Assembly (NCBI RefSeq): GCF_963576615.1
Contig: NC_088711.1
Span: 11,464,869-11,528,868 of the forward strand
Length of the DNA: 64,000 nt
From: Watersipora subatra
Taxonomy: Eukaryota; Bryozoa; Gymnolaemata; Cheilostomatida; Watersiporidae
Reading direction: 5' to 3'
Under the pieces are notes generated by a model. The model did not search any database. It saw only the letters and a program-made list of their open reading frames with translations, and had not been told where the DNA came from. A program made the position numbers and the translations under genes. Of the stretch, positions 49,331 to 61,300 are shown one piece after another. Positions within the stretch are counted from its first letter, which is position 1; every line of letters starts with the position of its first letter.

Positions 49331-52300
49331 TCAATACTCTGAGATCGGCTCCGGCTCTTTTTGACTCAAGTCGATTGTACCAGGAGGTAAACTGGCATTG
49401 ACTATTGTGTAATAGCGAAGGTCATTCACCATCCTTTGCATACTTGAAGCAAATGTTGGTAAATCCTACAAAAGCACAAGTTTTGTAAGAGTCTGAACAA
49501 CAATGACCTACTAGTAAAGGCTGGTTCACACTATATCGCCACATGTCAGCGTTTGCCTTTCGGCATTCATCGTCAATTATATGAACCGTAAACCGATGCT
49601 TTATCAAAGGTTTATATATCAACCTATAGGAAATCAAGCAGCGCAGTTCTGATAATTTGGAGCTATAATAATAAAAGGACATGTTTGATACTTTTAGCAA
49701 TATTGGAAATTTATGAAGAAAATAAATCAAACAGAATTTGTGCAGCAAAGAATGAAGAAGACTAATAACAGGCATGATAAGTTAGTAGGTCAAAATGAAT
49801 AGTAGATGCAAAATGATAAAAACATTGTTTGAAGTTGAAACATCTTCAACTAGTCTCGTACACGTGTGTGACTAGTCTTTGAAAATTTAATTATGGCAGA
49901 TCTTTATTAAAATCAAGTGTTTTCTGCTCCACACAATTACTTTAAAACGATTAGCTAACGATTCTGGCTTACCAATGTTGTTTTCACTAAAAGATAATAT
50001 CAATATACAGTCAAACCTGGATAACTCGAACTTCACGTGACCGAGCGAAAGTGTTCAAGTTATCAGAGCGTTCAAGTTATCAGAGCACTGTCACAAGTTC
50101 ATGTATTTATTTATTAGCAAATACATGCACATATACAAACTATAATAGAAATCAAAAGCATAAATGGCTTGTTTCAAATTAAATGCTTCTAATGTAAAGT
50201 TTAAAACTTTTTTATCAAAAAGTATAAGAGATTTTACTATCACTTGAGATTGTTTTGTTGTTTGAGGTGATGTTATTGCCAGGACGTTGTTTAGATTAAA
50301 ATTGGCAAAACTTGATCGTTGTTGAAATGCTCAGAAGAAAAGACATCTTTTTCTTTTGAGCGTTTTAACCAAGATCAATTTTGCCGATTTTTCTTGAAGT
50401 TCATGCGAAAGTCACCTCACTTTTTCATGCTTCCGAAAGGCGATCGCTAAGCGGATGTTTAGTAAAAATCAAAATTCACCAAACCTTTAGAAAAGTCGTT
50501 GAAAAAAATATTTTGCCGACGGTGGTAATAACAACGCCTATGATTTACGAAAAGTTGAGGTTTACCTCTATGACTTGGAATAAAGTGATTTTCTAAAGCG
50601 ATAACAACCGTCTCGGTAGCCGTTGGGCAAAAAAATGTTCGAGTTAATAGAGTTGAGGTCGAGTTATCTATAGCAATTTATCATTACGTGGGAACGGACC
50701 AAAGAAACCGTTCGGGTTAGCCATGTGCTCGAGCTATCCGTGGGCGAGTTATCCATGTTTGACTGTATGTGCACAACTGACAGATTATAACAAAGGAAGG
50801 CAGTTCAAATTCATGCAACTAATACGTAATGTTTCATGAGTTTCTCACATGTTTTTAAATGTGAGATTTTAAATGATTGATTAAATGCCGCAAAATATTG
50901 AGACCCAAGCCTACATTTTCTTTTCTATTCACAAGTCAACCGGTAAGACTAAGCACACATACATTACAAATAGATAAATAATGCTATACCTTATGTTGTG
51001 GAGAAAGGTTCTGTCTCAAGGTTTCTTTCTGGTGAAGGTCAATGGTACCGACTTCCTTAAGAAAAGCAGGTATGAACTTGTTATAAAACATGCCAAAGTC
51101 TACATAGGCCATGTTGTAGATCGCGTGAATTATGTCATCCTGCAGGAGATCATGTGACTTCACAACAAGCGCTTGCAGTAGCACATTAAGAAACTGTGAC
51201 ATCATCATCTCAAGAAATATAGTCTGCAAGATAATAAAGGAGGCAAGAATGTAAATAAAAGTAAAGCATATCATAAACAAACACATGTGCAGTCCGTGCA
51301 GGCTAAACTGTATAGAATCAGAGAGTAACCATTAATCTTGATGACTTGAAATGTTCTTCAAAGAGGTATAAATAAAACAACTATATGATCAAAGTTTTAG
51401 TCAATTCGATCCGACAAACTTTACTGAAGCTCCAGTAACAAATTGTGTGAATGGAAAGTACTTTTTATTGACTCATCTCCACATTACCTGAATTCTGGTT
51501 AATATACAACTGACATACAGCAGAAATATAATTGACATACAACTGACATACAATAAACATACAACTGACACATAACTGACATACAACTGAGATATAACTG
51601 ACATACAACTGACAATCAACTGACATACAACTGACAGATAACTGACATACAATAGACATACAACTGACATATAACAGACATATAACTGACACATAACTGA
51701 CATACAACTGACATATAACTGACACATAACTGACATACAACGGAGATATAACTGACATACAACTGACAATCAACTGACATACAACAGACATACAACTGAC
51801 AGATAACTGACATACAATAGACTACAACTGACATATAACTGACATATAACTGACATACAACTGACACATAACTGACATATAACTGACACATAACTGACAT
51901 ACAACTGAGATATAACTAACATACAACTGACAATCAACTGACACAACAGACATACAACTGACAGATAACTGACATACAATAGACATGCAACTGACATATA
52001 ACTGACAATCAACTGACATGCAACTGACACATAACTGACATATTACTGACATACAACTGACATACAACAGACATGCAACTGACATATAACTGACAATCAA
52101 CTGACATATAACTGACATGCAACTGACACATAACTGACATATTACTGACATACAACTGACATACAACAGACATACAACTGACATAATTTATATTTTCTGA
52201 GAATTTACCTTAGAAGCAAGATTGATCAGATTTGGTATAACTAATGAGAATACGCATCCAGTTGTCTGATTAATTAAACCTCTCATCAATTTACTGTCCT

Positions 52301-55300
52301 ACTCTACTATGAGAAACACAGGCAAGGTCTTGATCTCATACCCCACGGCAACAAAGGTAATGAGTTGCAGCTTGCCTTGTGATAAAGCTTCCATTTGTTG
52401 TTGAGTTTCTCCAAGGATTCTAAGTTGTGCTTAAATATTGAGATATCTGGTTGGAGGAAGCTCTGACCATAAGACTACAAGAGCACATACCTCCATGCAA
52501 TATTCAATTTTAAAAACATTTCTAGGGCACCGTGCAGCTGTATCACTAAGGGTCCAAAGTATGTGCTCTTGGCTCTTTAATATTCGATATTAGCCTTAAC
52601 TTCCATGGAACTGTAATATCCTAACATTAAAAGATCTGCCAAATAAACACAGTAAATATATATTCTTCAGTACTCTCAACATTGTCGTTATATACATACA
52701 TATAAAATGTAGAGTCTAGTTAGACATTTGTTGTTGCAACAAAACTTGCACTATTTTTGGATAATGCTGTTTCCAACTATATACTATATATATGTATATA
52801 TACATATATATGTATATATATACATATATATACATATATATGTATATATACATATATATGTATATATATACATACATATCTTACACATATATATATCATA
52901 TACATATATGTATATATATATACATATATACAGTATATATAGTCACTTACATACACAGGTTTCTATGGTAACGTTACAATAAAAACATATTTTTATTGTT
53001 ACTACTTTATTAATTTAGTTTTGCTATTTAGTTTGCTGCATAATTTAACAGAATCTATCTGAGTAATTAGCTGGAGTATTTATTAAGGAGTTATTTTATC
53101 ATAAGTTTGTGTGTTGTGGTACAAAGTAAATAAACTAATAGTGTATTCTTGTGAGAATATTTGACCCAACATAGAATGATTTTAATATACAAAGCAGATA
53201 CCGCAATAAATTAAATTTGAACTGGCTGGGCCATACAGTTTACTGACTTATTTTCTATTTTCTATATATCTATCTACATCTCTCTCTCTTTTCATGTTTT
53301 GTTGCTGTGTGTAATGCCGGATCTATTGTGGAGATATAGGTGTTTGGGCTGCAGAACAAATTGATAGCGTATTCTTATGTGAATATTTGCTATAACATTT
53401 GACAGTTGTAACGCAAAAATCATATCTTGGAACAAACTTCGCAAAATGAGATTTGAATGTATTCATCCGTGTTAAAAACCTGGTGTGAAAATCATATTTA
53501 AAGTAACACCACAGGTGAATGTGAACACCACAAGTAAACGTATGGTGTTTTCACTTCTTTTATTCAAAGGTAGTCAATATACGAAGCGCACCAGATCATA
53601 GGAACTACACGAGAGTCGATAACTCGAGTTATCTAGAGAGCTCAAGTACTCACACTTAGTATGCTGACGAATTCCTGCTGGTGTGAGAGTGGCTCACTAG
53701 GGTTTACAGTGCCAAATGTTTTTATGACTGACGACTCATAGAAGTACTTCCAGTTGCTATCAAGAAGTTCATGGATAAGTTCATAGAGAGGCATCTTTAT
53801 CTCTGGACTCGCTTTCTTCAAAATAATAAATATTATTTATAAACAATCTTTCAAGGAAAACTGTTACTATAAGCGGTCACGTGACCAATTAAATAAATTA
53901 AATACAATGTTGTCAATAGACACATTGACAGAACAGAGCCTCGAGTGACCAGGATCCTAATGAAAAATAACAAGGTACTAACCGGAGCTACGAGAGGATA
54001 GACATGGTCCATGCAAATAGATATTATCTTAGGAAGGAGGGCCTTGAACGTTCTGTGTTTCTCTTGAACAATGAGCTCAAGCATCTTCAAGAAACTCTCT
54101 ATCACACGATAGCCTGTCTGATTCTCCTCACTCAGTATCTCGCTGATCCTCTCTCTGAAACAATGAACTGTGCAAAACCAGACAAACAAATGAGAAATAG
54201 CAGATAATAATTGTTAGCTACATTTTCACTTCGCTTGAGTTCCATAGAAGACATACTTGGTAAAGAGGTTCAGGAAGGACTCGACAGTTTGCTCCGTGAC
54301 AGACACGCCCATCTGGACTCTTAGACACTTCAGCAAGACTAGGAAGAAGTCCACTATTTTCTCTAGTATGTCTATAAACAGAATATACTACATCCCAAGC
54401 TAGTTTTACAGGTGATATTTCAATCTTCTCTCTAGTCTCTACCGTGTGCAAATTTACAAGCACGACACTAGCAATCATATAGGTAAAACTACACAACATG
54501 CTGTTTGATTAGCCAAAAGGACTAAACAGAAAATAGATTTACCCGATTCGGAGATAAAGACAGCAAATAGACGGAGTGTTAACTCTATGTAAGGTTTAGT
54601 AGACGTGTACATAAGGTCCTTAGTCTTCTTGGGCTCCTCTTGTATGAAAAGAATGAGATCACGTAAAGAGGTCAAATTGCTTATTATCAGGGACTTGGCT
54701 AAAATACACACAAATGAGATACAAGTGAATAGGTAGAAATAGTTAACAATTATTTTACAAATTAAAAGAACCATGGCCATTTCATGCAAAACAACTGCTT
54801 TACATCAGATCATTCTCATCGTAATCTGAGTGACTTTCTTAGGATGATATCACAACGTTGTAATGTGTGACAAGGTAGTCCATCATCTTGTATATGAAAA
54901 TAATGTTTAAACGTGAACCGCAGTAGAATTGCACTACTTGGATAGTAAACTGTACTTGACACAAGAACAAACAATGTGGGTATCCAATATGCAGAAAGAC
55001 TGTTAAAGATATACTTACACAATATTTTAGAGAATTTTATCATAAGTATCGGTATTTTTTATCATTTGTGATTGTTTTTGATGTTTGAGATGATCTGACT
55101 GCCAATGACTCTAATCGTACTTTCGCTTGACCTGAACCTTACAACCGCTATCAAGTTTTGTTGAATCTTAATCTTGAAACACCCTGGCAGGCAGACCACC
55201 TCAAACATCAAAAACAATCGCAAATGATAGAAACATGCATATGCTTTTGATAAAACCTAAAAAAACTTTGTTTAAGTTGATCTTTAGTGGCTACGCAAAC

Positions 55301-58300
55301 TTCAACAGGATAAAAAACATTCCTTCAGGTGTCATGACCCAAGGATTACACAAAACAATCACACAAACCATAAGCCTCATCGTGAGTGAAATGACAGATT
55401 AATTAGGAAATCCTCTAATAAATTGATTCTTGATAGCGTGCCACTTACAACGCTCAGTGGTGTAAGTGGGTGACTTACCTTGTGAAGGTGTTGAAGAAAG
55501 ACTTGTCAAATCAGGAACATCTCTTAGAAAGAGGAACTGCGAATGCAGGGAATTAATAAAAGTCACATGATTAGCTGACCTCAGGTCCCACTTCTGTTCG
55601 ATATCAGGCAGGGCTGGCCACCGGAGTATAAGGTAACTTGAGAGAGCATTGCACAGCATTGTTGAAACCTACCATAATGATAGTTACACATGCAATGCAA
55701 GAAAATAAATAATCTCTCTTAGCATAAAAGGAGGTTGGCTGATTGACTGACAAATACCGCTAGAGCTCTTACGGTTTTTACTTGTTTAGCCAGGTAAAGG
55801 TAGTTCAGAAATAAATTTTAAGTCGGGGGGGGGGGGGTGTCAGGGACGCTGTTGGATAGAGTATGTGAGATCTGACAGTTCCATAACCTGCTGACACAGG
55901 CACCAACATCACCATTATGGTCGCTATCACAATGCAAATACATATATTATCTCAAATAGCCAATAAAAATCTGTAAATGAAATAATACAACATTCAACAT
56001 TTCGTCCAGTTTAATCTTTTGAGATGCTATTCAAACTACAGATAGTGCAACAAAACCTCTACATACAAAATTAATTGATTCAGAGTTCTGCTTCTTAGGT
56101 TAAAACCACTGTATGTTGGATCCAAGATTCTTATGAGAATACACTGTAATTCATTCAATTCATTCTCCTATCCACAAACTTATGAAAACTTTCATAGCTA
56201 CTGCAAGTCATTACACTTAACATTAAAACAACTGCATGATATGAAATTATACAGAAACTAAAAAGACTCAAAAACCAAACTGATAAAGTCATAATCAATA
56301 ACCAGAGGTTTGTATTATTACAAGTTTTACTGATTTGTGAACAGACGCGTAGGCTTGGCGATTCGTAGCTATAAAGGTAGAGGTAGAGATAAAGGTACGC
56401 AGGTAACCTTATGCTAGCGTAGACGAGGGAAAGTTCAAACTTGCTGGATATATATTTTATTATTTGTGTATTTTATGTCCTTTTTAATAAGCAGCCAATT
56501 CACTTCCAGTTACAAATGTATTTTGCTTCAAAACCGTATGTATAGTCTGTTCGAAATTCCTTTGATATCAAAATACAATATTGGCTGAAATTTTACATTG
56601 CATGTTGGACAATCCATACACTTAGGCAACCAAAGCAGATATTTGACTACAAACTATTAGATGAGCCCAAACAGATCTTCAAAGAATGTAAGAGTGAGTG
56701 GTGCTCCCACAATAAATTACGCAGCTGTTTAAGCCAGGGGTTCCCAACCTTTTTCATTCAGTTCCCCCTTATGTCTTTTCATAAATTTGACTCCCCACGC
56801 ACTTTTAACTCACATGACTAAAAACAACCGATACAAATTATAATCCTATTTTATTACACATATCTAAACATATAACAAAATATTATTAATTTTTATACCG
56901 CATGCATACAACACACAACAATACATGACCTTCGGCATGGAAGTGAATTGGTTTATGACTAGATTAACTTACTATCCAATCAAAATCTGGATGAATGTGT
57001 TCACATATATCTGGGTTCTGACTCGTAGCTCATTATTATTAACTAGTGTTATTGATAAAACAAAAATGTTAAATGATGAAATCAACACTGACACGGCAGG
57101 ATCATAAATGAAAAATTTTAACAAAATTCCCCCCTAGGGAGCGAATTCCTCCCTGGTTGGAAACCCCTGGTGTAAGCGATGGTCGAAGGAGACACCTTAT
57201 GAACATATACTCACAGCCGTTACTTACCTTGATGGGAAGCGAGGAGCTATAACCTTGGCTAATCTTCCTATAAAGTTCTTGTACACAGGGCACATCATAG
57301 AGGTAAACGGGTCGCACTGTCGTTAGTATTGAAGCTATAAGCTGTACAGTCCACTCTAGTATTTTACCTGGAGCCTACAAAGTAGTTATATCAAGAATAC
57401 ACTGGTAAGAAATTCAAGGCATAAGGTAAAAAACTTATTGCTTTGAGGTCGTCAAAAGATGACAGCGGCAACCACATATTACTTTTGGTAAAATGATGAG
57501 CTGATTTCAAGATGTTAATCCAAGTTCTAACTCTCAAATCGATAGAGTTTCAAATATTCATGCTTTGTTTATATGAAATTGATTTACTTGAAGTTATGAA
57601 AATATTTTATCAAACAGAAATGAGTGTGAATGCAACTAATTGAGTTCCCCAACCGTCTCTAGACAGCAGATATTTTGTCAAAGACTAGGTGATTTGAGAG
57701 TACACTAATGGCACCTACATAGTAGATAACTGTTCACAAAAACAGGTGATTTGAATTATCTAACATCACCTATATAACAAATATTTGTGTGCATACAAAA
57801 CTAAGTGATTTGAAATCCCCAACCACATCTACAGCGTATATAACAGATATATGTGTCTAATAAAAGACTAGGATAAAGCGTACAAGGTGATCGACGGTAG
57901 GAAGAATGGCTGTTACAATAGTTGTGATTAGCTCAGCACACTTTTCTCTCGCTGGTGTCTTGTGATATGATTCTAGATAATACTGTGCAATCCAGTGGGT
58001 GTACGACTTGAGGGCTGCCAATGCATGAGCGTAACTACAAACGAACAAGACCAACATGAGAACACGACTAGGTTAAAATCATAAACAGTGACAGACTAAT
58101 AAAGGTCACATGTTTTACAGACAAAAGCTTCATCAGATGGCAAAATGCTTTACAAAAGTTAGGACATTGAACAATGGTGTAATACAGTGGAACTGAAGTA
58201 ATGTCAAAACTTGACTATCACCTTCAGTTCTCTTGTGCGAGGAGCTATAGCAGAGATGTTACACTTACACATCAATAAAGTCAGGTGTTAGTTTCTTGAC

Positions 58301-61300
58301 AGCTTCGATAACTTGAGAACTTTTGTACAACTTTGTCTTTTCATTATACACAACGATGTCGGTCAGCCTGTAAATATCATCATGTACATTACTAGTGCCC
58401 TCCACAATACCAGTACAACCAATTGACTTGAATGATGAGCATGCCACTTCACACTGGCCAAAACTGTGTCCAATATTGAATCAGGGTGTAGAATTAGAGC
58501 CATGTGTAGCATTAGGGCCATGTGTAGAATATAAAGCGATGTGTAGAATATAGAGCGATGTTTAGAATATAGAGCGATGTTTAGAATATAGAGCAATGTG
58601 TAGAATATAGAGCGATGTGTAGAATATAGAGCGATGTGTAGAATATAGAGCGATGTGTAGAACATAGAGCGATATGTAGAATATAGAGCGATGTGTGGAA
58701 TATAGTGCGATATGTAGAATATAGAGCGATATGTAGAATATAGAGCGATATGTTGATAGAGCGATGTGTAGAATATAGAGCGATGTGTAGAATATAGAGC
58801 GATGTGTAAAATATAGAGCGATGTGTAGAATATAGAGCGATGTGTAGAATATAGAGCGACGTGTAGAATATAGAGCGACGTGTAGAATATAGAGCGACGT
58901 GTAGAATATAGAGCGATGTGTAGAATATAGAGCGATGTGTAGAATATAGAGCGATGTGTAGAATATAGAGCGATGTGTAGAATATAGAGCGATGTGTAGA
59001 ATATAGAGCGATGTGTAAAATTTAGTGCGATATGTAGAATATAGTGCAATATGTAGAATATAGTGCGATGTGTAGAACATAGAGCGATATGTAGAATATA
59101 GAGCGATGTGTGGAATATAGTGCGATATGTAGAATATAGAGCGATATGTAGAATATAGAGCGATATGTTGATAGAGCGATGTGTAGAATATAGAGCGATG
59201 TGTAAAATATAGAGCGATGCGTAGAATATAGAGCAATATGTAGAATATAGAGCGATGTATAGAATATAGAGAAATGTGTAGAATATAAAGCGATGTATAG
59301 AATATAGAGCGATGTGTAGAATATAGTGCGATGTGTAGAATATAGAGTGATGTGCAGAATATAGAGCGATGTGTAGAATATAAAGTGCCAGAATACATTA
59401 AGCTTGTATATCGAGGTATGACTGTAGCTCTATTTTACTGAAATTTCTTTCAAACTACTCCGGGTTGTTTTCACTAGCAAGCTCAATGCAGAGTCTATTT
59501 AAAACAACTCTGAATGCACGCTATATCTATACTAAAGTTAGCAGTAATGCATGTACATAATATTGCAACTATCAACTTCACTTGTGAGTCCGTGCGTCCT
59601 TGGCACCATCTTATGAATGTACATACCTTTTAGTTAATCTTTCAGCTTCAGCAAATTTTGCCTCAAAGCTAGCACCACAATAGTAAGTCACCATTCTAGC
59701 TGAAGTCTGTAGCGCTGTACACAGATCTCTTAGACAACAGTGCACCTTTGTAATCACCTATATATATAGTATCCGTGGAGATAGATGCACACCAAAAAAA
59801 GAGCATTTCGGAATATATTTATACATTTATGTATATACGTGATGCGATATGCTGGATATATATCTATATATTTACAAATCTCAGTGTTGGTCTTTTTGAC
59901 TTCTTGGGCACCCTGTGTCCAGTTATAGCAATTAAAATCTAGCAATGAAAAATCCGTATCGCAGAAGATTTGATCTCGCAACCTCTATTCACAAGGCGAC
60001 AAACTTAACCAATAAGCTACACAAGATACAATGGATTCATTGGGCAGATAGTCATTTCCTCGCTTAAAATACGCATAGCGACTCTGTGTTACGTGCAACA
60101 TCACTAAAGCTTGCTCTCACGGCTATTAGCACTAAGTTTAGCAATACGTATGCTGGCTTACTCAAATTGGCCTATGGCAACTCCATTACCTGCCACGGTG
60201 TATAAGCTGTTTTTTATTACCCGTGCAACGCCAGACATTCGGCTAGTATATACAGTGAAACTCGGATAACTTAAACTTCAAGGGACCGAGCAAAAGTGTT
60301 TGAGTTATTAGAGTGTTCAAGTTATCAGGACAGTCATAAGTGCACGTATTTATCAGTAGATACATGTACATATACATGTACAAACTATATATAAATCAAA
60401 AGCATAGATTGCTTGTTGCAAGTTAAAGAGTCTCTCGTGCGAAGTTTTAAATATTTTTAATCAGAAAGTATAGATATTTTTCTATCACTTGAGATTTGTT
60501 TGTTGTTTTAGGTGATGTGACTGCCAGGACGTTCTCAGATTAAAATTGGCAAAACTTGATCGCGGTTAAAACGCTCAGAAAAAATACATACATATTTTTC
60601 TACCGAGCGTTTTAACCAAGATCAATTTTGCAGTAAGTCAGTTATTACAAAACTGCTTTACTATTAAAAACCCATTATCAATTTTGCCAATTTTACTTTA
60701 AATTTATCCGAATTTTACCTCGCTTTTTTTGCTTTTGGAGGGTTATCGCTAAGCGGATGTTTGGTAAAATTTGATTTTTGCAAACCTTTAGAAACGTCGT
60801 TAATGAAAATATTTTGCCGATGTTGGTAATAACGAGGCCTAAGAACTACTAAAAGTCGATGTTTATCTCTATGGCTTGGAATAAAGTGATATTCTAAAGC
60901 GATAGTAACAACCGTCTCGGTAGCCATTTGGCACAAAACTGTTCGAGTTAACGGAGTTTCGGTCGAGTTATCTAAAGCCATTTATCATTGCGTGGGAACG
61001 GACCAAACAAATATGTTGAGTTAACCGTGTTTTCGAGTTATCCGAGGGTGAGTTATCCGAGTTTCACTGTATATATTTCAGCTGAATGCCCAGCGTTGCA
61101 CAGGTAATAAAATATTTTAACCGATGTAATGACTATTAGCACAATTAATCTATTGTACCGCAAGTAGCCCGTATGACTTAATGGGTAAACTCACCAATTC
61201 CAAAACTGTAAGTTTGGATTTCAAATCCTCTGCGAGACAGATTTTTTGTTTCTAAAACTTTATGGCTATAACTGGACAGACAAACCACAAACACCAGATA

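Noticed and set aside
51465-52184. Five overlapping minus-strand frames rich in Cys, Val and Ser
   Set aside because: All are translations of the 11-bp array in different frames.
58363-59398. 228- and 278-codon minus-strand frames
   Set aside because: Products of the 19-bp array. Only the XPO6 exon at 58269-58367 is real here.
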